Below are positions 15,986-24,931 of a stretch of 64,000 nucleotides of DNA, piece after piece; position 1 is the first letter of the stretch; every line of letters starts with the position of its first letter. The notes under the pieces are model-generated. The model had not been told where the DNA came from, did not search any database, and saw nothing but the letters and a program-made list of their open reading frames with translations. Source of the stretch: Chitinophaga parva (lineage in GTDB: Bacteria > Bacteroidota > Bacteroidia > Chitinophagales > Chitinophagaceae); NCBI RefSeq assembly GCF_003071345.1, contig NZ_QCYK01000002.1:992001-1056000 (forward strand). Reading direction: 5' to 3'. The position numbers and the translations under genes are program-made.

Positions 15986-16828
15986 ATGAACGAAGAAAGA
16001 AAACAGCACGGTGGCGGCAAACGTCCCGGCAAACCAACCGGAAGGCCCGCCGGCGCAAAGCCTGCAGGCTCCCGCTACAGCACACCCAAACCCAAACAAT
16101 CCGCCCTCATCATCGGCCGCCAGCCGATCATTGAGGCCCTCCAGGCCGGCAAGCCCCTGGAACGCATCTTTATGCTCCGTGGCGCCTCCGGCGATACCAT
16201 CCCGCAGATCCGCACCCTCGCGGAGGCCGCGCAGATCCCTATCAACCAGGTACCCGTGGAAAAGCTCAACAGCTTTACCCCGGCCAACCACCAGGGTGTG
16301 ATTGCCCTTACCACCCAGATCAACTACCTGGACCTCCAGGACGTGATCAGCCAGGTGACAGACAGTGGTGAAACCCCGCTCTTCCTCATCCTGGATGGTA
16401 TTACAGACGTGCGTAACATTGGCGCTATTGCCCGCAGCGCCGTATGCTGCGGCGCACAGGCCATCATAATACCAGACCGTGGCATTGCCGCGCTGAACGA
16501 AGAGGCCATGAAATCTTCCGCCGGCGCCCTGGAGAAAATCTCCATCTGCCGGGTGAACAGCCTCCTGAAAGCCATTGACACCCTGCACCTCAACGGCATT
16601 ACCGTGATGGGCAGTGAAATGGAGGCCACGGAAAAACTCTTTGACCTGGACTGGACCGCTCCCACAGCCATCATCATGGGCTCAGAGGACAAAGGCATTT
16701 ACCCGGCCCTGCGCAAGGCTACGGATAAATTATTCTGCATCCCCATGAGCAACCAGTTTGAATCGTTTAATGTGTCTGTGGCAGCCGGCATTATTTTATA
16801 CGAAGCACTGAAACAAAGGATGGCCTAA
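15986..16828 (+). CDS. rlmB: 23S rRNA (guanosine-2'-O)-methyltransferase RlmB/SpoU family
   Basis: This 280-residue SpoU-type rRNA methyltransferase matches RlmB, which methylates the 2'-O of G2251 in 23S rRNA. After a lysine/proline/glycine-rich tail of about 35 residues comes the substrate-binding domain (IIGRQPIIEALQAGK) and then the SPOUT knot domain with LILDGITDVRNIGAIARSA, the AdoMet-binding IIMGSEDKGIY, and CIPMSNQFESFNVSVA(A)G (motif 3). The low-complexity basic N-terminus is an extension relative to E. coli RlmB. The next gene follows 11 bp later. Confidence 0.92.
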   Translation: MNEERKQHGGGKRPGKPTGRPAGAKPAGSRYSTPKPKQSALIIGRQPIIEALQAGKPLERIFMLRGASGDTIPQIRTLAEAAQIPINQVPVEKLNSFTPANHQGVIALTTQINYLDLQDVISQVTDSGETPLFLILDGITDVRNIGAIARSAVCCGAQAIIIPDRGIAALNEEAMKSSAGALEKISICRVNSLLKAIDTLHLNGITVMGSEMEATEKLFDLDWTAPTAIIMGSEDKGIYPALRKATDKLFCIPMSNQFESFNVSVAAGIILYEALKQRMA

Positions 16829-16839
16829 AAACAATTGCC

Positions 16840-17697
16840 ATGAAACTCATTGAATGCCCCCGCGATGCCATGCAAGGCTGGCACCGGCCCATTGCCACGG
16901 CAGAAAAGATCGCTTACCTGGATGCATTGCTGCAGGTAGGTTTTGATACGCTGGATTTTGGCAGCTTTGTATCACCCAAGGCCATCCCCCAGATGGCCGA
17001 TACAAAGGAAGTACTGGCCGGTCTTACGCAATTGCCTGGCCGCAGCAAGCTGCTAGCCATTGTGGCCAACGTACGGGGCGCGGAAGAAGCCGTGATGCAT
17101 GAGGCTATTCATTACCTGGGTTTCCCTTTTTCCATTTCAGAGACCTTCCAGCTGCGCAACGCCAACAAGACCATTGCCGCATCCCTGGAAGAAGTGCAGA
17201 CCATCCAGGAACTGTGTATCAAGAACAATAAACAACTGGTGGTATATATTTCCATGGGCTTTGGCAATCCTTATGGCGACCCGTATAACACCGGCATCGT
17301 TATGCATTGGGTCAATGAGCTCACCGCGTTGGAAATACCCATCATTTCCCTGGCCGATACCGTAGGCCTGGCCGATCCTGCCACGATCAGCTACCTGTTC
17401 AAAGCCCTCATTCCCGCTTACCCGCAGGTAGAATTCGGGGCCCACTTCCACGCGGCGCCCCACCAGTGGGAAGACAAGCTGCGCGCCGCCTGGGACCAGG
17501 GCTGCCGCCGGTTCGACAGCGCCATCCGCGGCATAGGCGGTTGCCCCATGGCCAAGGATGAACTGGTAGGCAACATTGCCACCGAAAACCTGCTGCATTT
17601 CCTTAAAAAAGAAAATGCAGCGCCGGCACTGGACCAGCAGGCCTGGGAAAAGGCGTATGCGCTGGCGGGGCAGCTGTTTTCAACGCCTGGTACCTGA
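16840..17697 (+). CDS. hydroxymethylglutaryl-CoA lyase-like protein
   Basis: This is a 285-residue TIM-barrel protein of the DRE-TIM metallolyase class, closest in motif layout to HMG-CoA lyase, which splits HMG-CoA into acetyl-CoA and acetoacetate in leucine breakdown. The N-terminus ECPRDAMQGW corresponds to the family VGPRDGLQ (catalytic Arg-Asp). FGSFVSPKAIPQMAD matches the substrate loop, FGAHFHAAPH carries the metal histidines, and GIGGCPMAKDELVGN carries the conserved catalytic Cys loop. It is co-transcribed with rlmB. The Gly-Leu to Ala-Met changes at the start and H-rich middle are slightly unusual, so a related lyase activity is possible. Confidence 0.85.
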   Translation: MKLIECPRDAMQGWHRPIATAEKIAYLDALLQVGFDTLDFGSFVSPKAIPQMADTKEVLAGLTQLPGRSKLLAIVANVRGAEEAVMHEAIHYLGFPFSISETFQLRNANKTIAASLEEVQTIQELCIKNNKQLVVYISMGFGNPYGDPYNTGIVMHWVNELTALEIPIISLADTVGLADPATISYLFKALIPAYPQVEFGAHFHAAPHQWEDKLRAAWDQGCRRFDSAIRGIGGCPMAKDELVGNIATENLLHFLKKENAAPALDQQAWEKAYALAGQLFSTPGT

Positions 17698-17731
17698 GAC
17701 CTGGGCCTAAGACCTAAGACAATTTTTTCCC

Positions 17732-18718
17732 ATGAACTTCCATCTCACCTTCTCCATAAACCCGCTTTCACCTTCCATCCGCTACAGCGATAAAATATTG
17801 CTGATGGGCTCCTGCTTTGCAGAAGAAATGGGCACACTGCTGGCCCAGCATAAGCTGCACGTAACACAAAACCCGCATGGCATTTTGTACAATCCGCTCA
17901 GCATTACCAATGCCCTGCACAGTTACCTGGATGGCAAACTGTATACGGAAGCCGACTTGTTCCAACATGACGACTGGTGGCACAGCTGGGACCATCACAG
18001 CCGCTTTTCCGCGTATACACCGGCACAAGCGCTGGAAAAGATCAACGAAGCACAGCGCAAAGGCATGGCACTGGTGGAAGAAGCCGACTGGCTGGTGATC
18101 ACACTGGGCACGGCTTTCAGCTACCAGCTCAAGGAAACCGGGAAGCTGGCAGGGAATTGCCACAAGGTGCCGGGGAGCATGTTTTACAAGAAAATGCTCA
18201 CGGCGGAAGAGATCATCACGGCGCTGGACAATGCCATGCACCGCCTCTTTTTCCGCAACCGCAAGGTGCGGATCATCTTCACCATAAGCCCGGTGCGTTA
18301 CGTGCGTGATGGCGTGGTGGAAAACAATCTCAGTAAAGCCATCCTGCTGCAGGCGGTGCATCATATGGTCAATAAATTTGACCGCCTGCATTATTTCCCC
18401 GCTTATGAACTGGTGATGGACGACCTGCGCGATTACCGCTTTTTCAAGGAAGACCTGGTGCATCCCAACGCCACCGCGATACAATATGTATGGGAGCATT
18501 TTACAAAATATGCGCTGGCACCCGCGGAACTGTCATTGATGCATGCAGTACAGGAGATAAGGCAGGCCATGGCCCACCGGCCCTTTGGCCCTGAAACGCC
18601 CCAGCACCGCCAGTTCCTGGCCCGTTATGCAGAAAAAGTACGTGCATTACAGGCCGCACACCCATTCATCGATTTATCGCCCGAAGCCGCATATTTTGGC
18701 GGGCAAGCACCTCAATAA
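17732..18718 (+). CDS. GSCFA domain-containing protein
   Basis: This is a 328-residue protein of the GSCFA family, named after its motif, here LLMGSCFAEEMG at about residues 24-35, followed by NPHGILYNPLSI. The fold is SGNH-hydrolase-like, with a late DLVHPN element (about residue 247) fitting the Asp-x-x-His position. The family is widespread in Bacteroidota and its biochemical role is not established; esterase or acyl-transfer activity is inferred. No signal peptide is visible. The gene lies 19 bp before the patatin gene, so the two are likely co-transcribed. Confidence 0.88.
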   Translation: MNFHLTFSINPLSPSIRYSDKILLMGSCFAEEMGTLLAQHKLHVTQNPHGILYNPLSITNALHSYLDGKLYTEADLFQHDDWWHSWDHHSRFSAYTPAQALEKINEAQRKGMALVEEADWLVITLGTAFSYQLKETGKLAGNCHKVPGSMFYKKMLTAEEIITALDNAMHRLFFRNRKVRIIFTISPVRYVRDGVVENNLSKAILLQAVHHMVNKFDRLHYFPAYELVMDDLRDYRFFKEDLVHPNATAIQYVWEHFTKYALAPAELSLMHAVQEIRQAMAHRPFGPETPQHRQFLARYAEKVRALQAAHPFIDLSPEAAYFGGQAPQ

Positions 18719-18737
18719 ACATTATCTTTAGTGCCAG

Positions 18738-20987
18738 ATGGAATTGGTTTTTCAGGCACGCGTGTACCGCTGTTTGCTGTTGCTACTTTTTATTCTCGGG
18801 ATGCATCCGGCCGTAATGGCCCAGACCCACAACGACCGCCCCCGCATAGGGGTGGCGTTGAGTGGAGGTGGGGCCAAGGGCCTGGCGCATATTGGCATCC
18901 TGGAAGCGATAGATAGCGCGGGCCTGAAGATCGATTACGTATCCGGCACCAGCATGGGCAGCATTGTAGGCGCGCTGTATGCCGTGGGCTACCCGGCCGA
19001 TAGCATTGAGGCCATGACCCGCCGCATTAACTGGGGACGCCTTTTCTCCAACCGCCCATTACTCAGTGAGATCAGCTACGAAGAAAAAGACGAATTCGGG
19101 AAATACGCCCTCGAAGTGCCCTTTCAGGGCAATAAACCCAAACTGGAATCCGGCGTGATCGTGGGGGAGGAGCTTTGGCTGCAGCTGGCGCAGCTCTTCT
19201 GGCCCGTGCAGGATGTGCGGGATTTCTCCAGGTTCAACATCCCCTTTAAATGCATTGCCACGGACATCGCCACCGGCGATATGGTAACCCTGGACAGTGG
19301 CGATATTGTGACCGCTGTGCGGGCCAGCATTGCCATCCCCTCCATCTTCAGCGCGGTGCAGATAGGCGATAAAAAACTGGTGGATGGAGGCGTGGTGCGC
19401 AACTTTCCGGTACTTACCCTGAAAGACATGGGAGCAGACATCACCATTGGCAGTAACGTAGGGACAGGCCTGCGCAAAGCCAATGAGCTGAAAACCCCGG
19501 TAGATATTATTTACCAGCTGGGCTTCTACAAAGACGCCATGGATTTTAAGGAAGAAAGGAAGGTTACTGATATCTTTATCCAGCACACCATGCATGAATA
19601 TTCCGTGGCCAGCTTTGGCAGCGTGGATTCCATCATTGAGAAAGGAAAAGAACTGGGCCGGCAATACTACCCAGTCTTCAAACACCTGGCAGATTCCCTG
19701 CGGGCACTTTACCCGGATGCCGTGCCCATACCCTGCCGCATGCCGGAGATCAACCGGGTGCAGCTGGCCGGCGTGCAGGTAAAAGGCCTGGTGCATTCCG
19801 ATTCCAGTTTCTTCATCGGTAAAATGGGATTAAAAATAGGACGCTGGTATGGCGATGCGCAATTTCGCAAGGCCATCCAGGATGTATACGGGACGCGGTT
19901 TTACAAGAACATCACCTACAGCCTGGACCCCGCAGGCCCCGGTCGGGTGTTCATGAACATCCAGGTGGAAGAAACGCCGCTCACCTATGTAAAAGTGGCG
20001 CTGAACTACAATACCTACACCGGTATCAGCGCCATTGCCAGTATTTCGCGCCGCAATTTCCTGGTAAAAAATTCCAATGCTTTTGTAACGGTGGCCGTCA
20101 GTGAATACCCGCGCGTAAAAGGAGAATTCCTCAAATTCCTGGGCCGCCAGCGCAACATTGGCTTTCGTCTCTACACCGATTTTGAAAACAACAACCTGCC
20201 TATTTACCAGGATTTCAAGCAACTGCAGGAGTACAACAGTAAGTTCCTCACCGGCGGCGGTGCCCTGCAATATTCCCTGCACAACACCATGGTGTTTGGC
20301 GTAGCCACCCAATGGGAGCACGTCTGGCTGAAGCCCAAAATATCACCTTACCCCGAAGTGGCCGGCCATACCCGCCAGTTGAATTCTTATTTCTATTACG
20401 GCCTCAATACGCTGAACCGGAGCGTGTTTCCCACGAGAGGTGTGAAGATCACGCTGGAAGCAGGAGAGGTGTACAGCCATCATCCCAACTTCAACTTCTA
20501 CCAGGAGCCCACCCAGGAAGATAGCAGCCGCCTGAATTTTGACGACTACAAACGTTTCCTCTTAAAAGTGAACTACAACGTGCCCGCCGGCCGTCGCGGC
20601 GCTTTTGAATTTTCTACCAATGCAGCCGTGAACCTGGGCTACCGTCCTAACCTGGTGAACAACTACATTGTAGGTGGCCTTACAGACCAGGTGAGATACC
20701 AGGTGCCCTTTGCCGGTATGTATGAAGGCGAAGTACTGACCGGCAGCATCAGCACCCTGGGCCTGCGCTACCAGTATGAATTCCTAAACAACTTCTTCGT
20801 AGTACCCCGTGCTAACGTAGCGATCTACAACTATGCAGATAAAGCCCACACCAAGTACAACTACCTCAGCGGATATGCGCTGGGCGCGGCTTACAGCTCC
20901 GCGCTGGGCCCCATTGAAGTATCATGGATGTACTCAGACCAGTCGAGGAAGGTGGGGTTCTATGTGAATGTTGGGTTTAATTTTTAA
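18738..20987 (+). CDS. patatin-like phospholipase with Omp85-type barrel
   Basis: This is a 749-residue exported protein. A signal peptide (residues 1-30) is followed by a patatin lipase domain: oxyanion motif SGGGAKG, catalytic Ser72 in GTSMGS, and catalytic Asp216 in DGGVVRNFPV. A POTRA-like segment lies around residues 340-420, and the C-terminal half (about 430-749) is a beta-barrel of the BamA/surface-antigen type ending in the aromatic Y-V-N-V-G-F-N-F. This is the PlpD-like layout: an outer-membrane barrel with an attached periplasmic or surface phospholipase. It probably acts on membrane phospholipids. It follows GSCFA closely. Confidence 0.92.
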   Translation: MELVFQARVYRCLLLLLFILGMHPAVMAQTHNDRPRIGVALSGGGAKGLAHIGILEAIDSAGLKIDYVSGTSMGSIVGALYAVGYPADSIEAMTRRINWGRLFSNRPLLSEISYEEKDEFGKYALEVPFQGNKPKLESGVIVGEELWLQLAQLFWPVQDVRDFSRFNIPFKCIATDIATGDMVTLDSGDIVTAVRASIAIPSIFSAVQIGDKKLVDGGVVRNFPVLTLKDMGADITIGSNVGTGLRKANELKTPVDIIYQLGFYKDAMDFKEERKVTDIFIQHTMHEYSVASFGSVDSIIEKGKELGRQYYPVFKHLADSLRALYPDAVPIPCRMPEINRVQLAGVQVKGLVHSDSSFFIGKMGLKIGRWYGDAQFRKAIQDVYGTRFYKNITYSLDPAGPGRVFMNIQVEETPLTYVKVALNYNTYTGISAIASISRRNFLVKNSNAFVTVAVSEYPRVKGEFLKFLGRQRNIGFRLYTDFENNNLPIYQDFKQLQEYNSKFLTGGGALQYSLHNTMVFGVATQWEHVWLKPKISPYPEVAGHTRQLNSYFYYGLNTLNRSVFPTRGVKITLEAGEVYSHHPNFNFYQEPTQEDSSRLNFDDYKRFLLKVNYNVPAGRRGAFEFSTNAAVNLGYRPNLVNNYIVGGLTDQVRYQVPFAGMYEGEVLTGSISTLGLRYQYEFLNNFFVVPRANVAIYNYADKAHTKYNYLSGYALGAAYSSALGPIEVSWMYSDQSRKVGFYVNVGFNF

Positions 20988-21001
20988 ACGTATCTAAAAG
21001 A

Positions 21002-21029
21002 GGGCTGCATCCAGTGCGTGATGCAGCCC
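21002..21029 (-). terminator. terminator of the YciI/DoxX/Crp unit
   Basis: GGGCTGCATC and GATGCAGCCC form a perfect 10-bp stem. On the minus strand it is followed by a T-rich stretch (CTCTTTTAG), so it terminates the minus-strand operon and could also serve the convergent patatin gene. Confidence 0.75.
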
Positions 21030-21040
21030 ATCCTGTAAGA

Positions 21041-21382
21041 TCAGGTTCTTTGCAGGATCTCCCGCACTTCCACATTGCCCCCTAACTTAAAGACCGGGTT
21101 CTCCTTCGCCATTTCCACCGCTTCTTCAATGGTATCCGTTTTCACGATCACGTAGCCCACCACAAATTCCTTGATCTCCGTAAAAGGCCCGTCTGTGACC
21201 AGGTTGCGCCCCCTTACTGTTTTAGCGGATCCTGCAAAGGGCAGCAGGGAGTTGCCCGCGTTGGCCAGCTTTCCCTGGTCTGCGATATTTTTCAGCCAGT
21301 TCATGCGTTCCTGCATTTGTTCCGGTGAAGGTTTAAAATCGTTTACATCCGCAAGGCGGAAGATCAATGCAAATTCTTTCAT
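21041..21382 (-). CDS. YciI/YCII-related protein
   Basis: This 113-residue protein has the YCII (DGPF-type) ferredoxin-like fold. It contains the family pieces ALIFRLAD, the TDGPFTEIKEFVVGY segment that gives the DGPF name, and an EEAVEMAKENP helix. In Actinobacteria and Bacteroidota, YCII proteins are often encoded with ECF sigma factors or small oxidoreductases; the function is poorly known. It is the last gene of a likely operon Crp-DoxX-YciI. Confidence 0.88.
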   Translation of the reverse strand: MKEFALIFRLADVNDFKPSPEQMQERMNWLKNIADQGKLANAGNSLLPFAGSAKTVRGRNLVTDGPFTEIKEFVVGYVIVKTDTIEEAVEMAKENPVFKLGGNVEVREILQRT

Positions 21383-21412
21383 GGGAAAAAGGTTTAAAGA
21401 TGAAAAAAGGAT

Positions 21413-21769
21413 TTAGAAAGGAGCGCCGGTTTGCAGCGCCAGTACCAGGGCGCCCACTGCAAGGCCCAGGAAAATACCCGGCGAGACCAGCGCATAATCC
21501 CGCGCCCGCAAATGGGCCAGGATAGCCCCCACAAAGAACAGGACCATGCACCCGGCCGTAAGCACCCGCAGCGGTGGGATAAAAATACCCGCCACCAGCC
21601 CAATGGCGGCCAGGCCCTTGAGCGCCCCCAGCACAGGGAGCCAGGACATGGGCAGCGAAAGCTTTTCCATGTTGCCCAGGATCATCGGGTCCCGGGTAAA
21701 ATCCAGTATCACGGCGTACGTATTGGCCGCCGCTGCCAGCAAGGTTACCACAACATAAGTGATGTACAT
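21413..21769 (-). CDS. DoxX-like membrane protein
   Basis: This 118-residue integral membrane protein has four hydrophobic helices (about residues 1-20, 42-62, 68-85, 92-112), the layout of the DoxX/DoxX-like family. The conserved centre LPMSWLPVLGALKGLAAIGLVAG matches that family. Members have been linked to thiol/oxidative stress or are of unknown function. The gene lies 30 bp upstream of YciI and 74 bp downstream of the Crp-type regulator on the same strand. Confidence 0.82.
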   Translation of the reverse strand: MYITYVVVTLLAAAANTYAVILDFTRDPMILGNMEKLSLPMSWLPVLGALKGLAAIGLVAGIFIPPLRVLTAGCMVLFFVGAILAHLRARDYALVSPGIFLGLAVGALVLALQTGAPF

Positions 21770-21843
21770 AGCGATTTGTTTCCCGTATTACAATCGGGAC
21801 ATCCGGATCCGGGACAAAGCGATCAGTTTTTTTGGTAAAAATG

Positions 21844-22416
21844 TTATCGCGGGTGCTGGGCCGCCCGTATCCGGCTCAGCGTGGTTTGGGTGACGCCCAG
21901 GTAAGCAGCCAGTTCGCCCAGCTTCACTCTTTGCAGCAGGCTGGGGTGCGCCGCTACGAACTGGTGGTAGCGGGTGGTGGTATCATCTTCCAGCATGTCA
22001 TTAATGCGGTCCATCATGGCGGTGGCCGCCGCGGCAAACAGGTTGCTGAAAAGATGCTCCAGGCAGTGATGCTGGCGGCATAGCCGCGTTACGTCTTCCC
22101 GGTCCATGATCCACGCCGTGGTGGGCTCCAGGGCCAGCAACTGGTATTTGGAAGGCTTGCCCGTGCAGAAACTGTCTATCACCGTAATAAAAGAATGCTC
22201 CGGCGCAAAGCGCATGATGAACTGCTGTTCTGAGCGCAGGGAATATAATTTTACCAACCCGGTTTCCAGGAAGAACAGCTTGCGGCACACCTGGTCCTGT
22301 ACGGTCAGTGTATCCTGTTTTTGAAAAGATTTGAGCGTCCAGCAGGTTTTCAGGTCTTCCCGGGCCGCTTCCGTAAGCGTGGTAAGGCGCCCGCAGGCAA
22401 GTAACAGGTGGTGCAT
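21844..22416 (-). CDS. Crp/Fnr-family transcriptional regulator
   Basis: This is a 190-residue Crp/Fnr-type regulator. I chose the ATG at 22416 (MHHLLLACGRLTTL), as the longer frame to 22668 runs into the neighbour's promoter and looks non-coding. The N-terminal cyclic-nucleotide-binding-like beta-barrel covers residues 10-130 (FFLETGLVKLY, GKPSKYQLLALEP). The C-terminal helix-turn-helix is LGELAAYLGVTQTTLSRIRA. It lacks the cysteines of FNR and the full cAMP-binding signature, as is usual for the many Bacteroidota Crp-like proteins. It likely controls the downstream DoxX/YciI genes and perhaps the divergent HXXEE gene. Confidence 0.88.
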   Translation of the reverse strand: MHHLLLACGRLTTLTEAAREDLKTCWTLKSFQKQDTLTVQDQVCRKLFFLETGLVKLYSLRSEQQFIMRFAPEHSFITVIDSFCTGKPSKYQLLALEPTTAWIMDREDVTRLCRQHHCLEHLFSNLFAAAATAMMDRINDMLEDDTTTRYHQFVAAHPSLLQRVKLGELAAYLGVTQTTLSRIRAAQHPR

Positions 22417-22531
22417 GGGTAGAAAGATGAAGGATATAAGGACGGCGGCAGAAACCAGGCCGTTTTTTGTCATTTGTAAAAAAATGGCCGGTGCGGGCCG
22501 GCTAATTTTGTTACGAAAAAAATAATACCCG

Positions 22532-23083
22532 ATGAAACGCGATCTGCTCCTTCCGGCCATCATGGCCACAGTTATGGTGGTCCTTTTCTCCTGGCTTTCC
22601 GTGGGCCTCTCCCTGGTGCTTACTTTTGTCCCTGCCGTGCCCGTGGCGTACTGGCTGTACTGGCGCACGTGCTATCGTCACAATCCTGATCCGGCAAAGG
22701 TGTTACCGCTTTACCTGCTGGGCATCTGTTTCCAGTTGGTGCACTTTGCGGAAGAACACGCCTACGGATTTGATGTAGCCTTCGGCATGCTGTTTGGCGG
22801 CAGGCCTTACGCACATAATTTTTTCGTGACGTTCAACATGTGTGCCTACTTCCTTTTCATCCTGGGAGGCATCGGCTTATACAAAGGCATAAAACCGCTG
22901 ATGTTCATCGCTATGTTCTTTATCACGTATGGAATGGTAGGCAATGCGATTGGCCATGTGGGTTTTTGTACGGCAGTACATGGGTATTTCCCTGGTATCT
23001 ATACCTGCTTCTTCAACTTGTTCCTGGGGGCTTATCTTGTAAAAGTACTATGGCAGGATACCCATTCGCCGGTGGTGCACTAG
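22532..23083 (+). CDS. HXXEE-domain membrane protein
   Basis: This is a 183-residue integral membrane protein with about five hydrophobic segments. The family-naming element HFAEEHAYGF (H-x-x-E-E) occurs at about residue 71, and histidines recur in HNFFVTFN and IGHVGFC. HXXEE proteins are of unknown function; the conserved histidines and glutamates suggest metal binding in the membrane. The gene is divergent from the Crp-type regulator (115-bp gap) and overlaps the convergent miaE gene tail-to-tail by 4 bp. Confidence 0.8.
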   Translation: MKRDLLLPAIMATVMVVLFSWLSVGLSLVLTFVPAVPVAYWLYWRTCYRHNPDPAKVLPLYLLGICFQLVHFAEEHAYGFDVAFGMLFGGRPYAHNFFVTFNMCAYFLFILGGIGLYKGIKPLMFIAMFFITYGMVGNAIGHVGFCTAVHGYFPGIYTCFFNLFLGAYLVKVLWQDTHSPVVH

Positions 23084-23676
23084 TGCATCCGGTCGCCCCG
23101 CACTTCCAGGGTATGCATGATATCCGCCTCTATCTTCAGCCACTCCTGCCAGCGGGTGCGTACCATTTCTTCCGGCAGGTACTCATTGGCCAGGTCAATG
23201 AACAGGCGGTAATGTCCTGCTTCCGAGACCATGAATTTCCGGTAAAACTCCCGCAGGTATTCATCTTCCAGCCCTTCGCTCAATAAGCGGAACCGCTCAC
23301 AACTGCGTGCTTCAATGAGGGCAAAGATCAGCAGCCGGTCCAGCAGCACCTCGTCCGGGCGCCCGCCCTTGATCTGGTGTGCCTGCAGGGCATTCACATA
23401 AGCATCCTTGCGCTGCCTGCCCAGTGCAAATCCACGTTTGCGCATCTCCGCCAGCACCTGCCGGAAATGCCCCCATTCCTCCGTGACGATCGGCGCCAGC
23501 TCCGTCACCAGCCGGTCCCGGTCCGGGTAGCGCTGGATCAGTGAAATACATGATGTAGCTGCCTTCTGTTCGCAGAAAGCGTGGTCCGTCAATACGTCTT
23601 CCAAAGAGATGGAAGCCAGGTCCACCCAGCGAGGATCGCTGGGAAGTTTTAAGCCGAGGATGGAGAGTTTACTCAT
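23080..23676 (-). CDS. miaE: tRNA hydroxylase MiaE
   Basis: This 198-residue protein matches the tRNA-(2-methylthio-N6-isopentenyladenosine37)-hydroxylase MiaE, an oxygen-dependent diiron enzyme that makes ms2io6A37. The four-helix ferritin-like fold is visible through the iron-ligand helices DHAFCEQKAATS, EEWGHFRQVL, EARSCERFRLL and EAGHYRLFIDLANEYL. I placed the start at 23676 (MSKLSILGLKL); the longer frame to 23769 only translates the GTAC-unit repeat. It is convergent with and overlaps the HXXEE gene by 4 bp. Confidence 0.9.
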   Translation of the reverse strand: MSKLSILGLKLPSDPRWVDLASISLEDVLTDHAFCEQKAATSCISLIQRYPDRDRLVTELAPIVTEEWGHFRQVLAEMRKRGFALGRQRKDAYVNALQAHQIKGGRPDEVLLDRLLIFALIEARSCERFRLLSEGLEDEYLREFYRKFMVSEAGHYRLFIDLANEYLPEEMVRTRWQEWLKIEADIMHTLEVRGDRMH

Positions 23677-23682
23677 AAAATT

Positions 23683-23764
23683 GTACAATGTACAACGTAC
23701 AGCGTACAACGTACGCCCAATAACCGCGTAGTTATCGTTATACGTTGTACGTTGTACATTGTAC
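23683..23764. repeat. inverted repeat of 7-bp GTAC units
   Basis: The left arm from 23683 reads GTACAAT, GTACAAC, GTACAGC, GTACAAC, GTAC; the right arm 23740-23764 reads ATACGTT, GTACGTT, GTACATT, GTAC. The arms pair over about 25 bp with two mismatches around a spacer of about 25 bp. The element lies 6 bp before the miaE start codon, between the divergent miaE and bioF-like genes. Confidence 0.88.
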
Positions 23765-23788
23765 GGCAAAGATAATTAGCTTTACCGC

Positions 23789-24901
23789 ATGCAAGAAGAT
23801 TTCCTTCAATCCCAGCTTGAAGCCCGCCGGGCCCAACACGCTTTTCGCAGCCTGCGCCTGCCGGCAGGGAAGGTGGATTTTTGTTCCAATGATTACCTGG
23901 GCCTGGCCACTAACCCCGCCATGGAAGCCGCCATAGCAGCAGGTTTGCAGGCAGGCGATCACCGGCCGGGCAGCACCGGTTCCCGCCTGCTGGCCGGGAA
24001 TTATGCACGGATAGAAGCGGCAGAGCAACAACTGGCCACGTTTCACCAGGCAGCGGCAGGGTTGATCTTCAATTCCGGTTATGATGCCAATGTGGGCCTG
24101 TTTTCCTGCGTGCCCCAGAAGGGCGATACCATCGTTTACGATTCCCTTATACATGCCAGCATCCGCGATGGCATCCGTTTATCGCGGGCACAGGCCTTTT
24201 CCTTTGTGCACAATGATATGCAGGACCTGGAGAAGAAAATGAAACAGGGAGCCGGCCGCATTTTTGTAGCGGTGGAATCCGTGTATTCCATGGATGGCGA
24301 TAAGGCCCCGCTGGCGGAGATGGCGGTGCTGTGCACACAACTGGGTGCATATCTCATCGTGGACGAGGCCCATGCCACCGGTGTGGTGGGCGCGCAAGGA
24401 GAGGGCCTGGTGCAGGCACTGGGTTTGGCGCAGCAATGCTTTGCACGCGTGCATACCTTTGGGAAAGCAGTGGGCTGTCATGGTGCCATCGTGCTGGGAT
24501 CTGCACTGCTGCGCGATTTCCTGGTCAATTTTTCCCGCTCCTTTATTTATACCACCGCATTGCCACCTGCCTCCATAGCGGCAATTACCGCAGCATATGA
24601 TCTGTTCCCCGGTATGAAGGCAGAAAGGGCGCATTTACAGGCCCTCATCCGGCAGTTAAGACAGGCATTGCCCGAAGGGCGCCTCCTGCCCAGCGACACG
24701 GCTATCCAGCCTGTATCAGTGCCGGGTAATGAACAGGCCCGTGGCCTGGCGGGGCAGTTGCAGGCAGGTGGTTTGGATGTGCGGGCCATCCTGCATCCCA
24801 CGGTGCCCAAAGGCCAGGAGCGCCTGCGGGTAGTGTTGCACAGTTTTAATACCGCGGAAGAAGTAGTGCGGCTGGTGAAGATCGTGCAGGCCGGCGCGTA
24901 G
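23789..24901 (+). CDS. bioF: 8-amino-7-oxononanoate synthase-like (alpha-oxoamine synthase)
   Basis: This is a 370-residue PLP enzyme of the alpha-oxoamine synthase group, closest in length and motifs to BioF, which condenses pimeloyl-ACP/CoA with alanine in biotin synthesis. Typical pieces are CSNDYLGLA, GSTGSRLLAGN, IVDEAHATGVVG (the Asp/His that bind PLP) and the PLP-lysine K226 in HTFGKAVGCHGA. No other biotin gene is visible nearby, so a related synthase (for example for a sphingoid base or another aminoketone) cannot be excluded, but those are usually longer. The GTAC-unit repeat lies in the promoter region. Confidence 0.85.
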   Translation: MQEDFLQSQLEARRAQHAFRSLRLPAGKVDFCSNDYLGLATNPAMEAAIAAGLQAGDHRPGSTGSRLLAGNYARIEAAEQQLATFHQAAAGLIFNSGYDANVGLFSCVPQKGDTIVYDSLIHASIRDGIRLSRAQAFSFVHNDMQDLEKKMKQGAGRIFVAVESVYSMDGDKAPLAEMAVLCTQLGAYLIVDEAHATGVVGAQGEGLVQALGLAQQCFARVHTFGKAVGCHGAIVLGSALLRDFLVNFSRSFIYTTALPPASIAAITAAYDLFPGMKAERAHLQALIRQLRQALPEGRLLPSDTAIQPVSVPGNEQARGLAGQLQAGGLDVRAILHPTVPKGQERLRVVLHSFNTAEEVVRLVKIVQAGA

Positions 24902-24931
24902 CGCAACTATAAAATTTCGTATTTTCAGTAT

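Noticed and set aside
23676..23769. N-terminal extension of MiaE (MYNVQRTTYN...)
   Set aside because: It is only the translation of the GTAC-unit repeat; the ATG at 23676 gives the normal family N-terminus.
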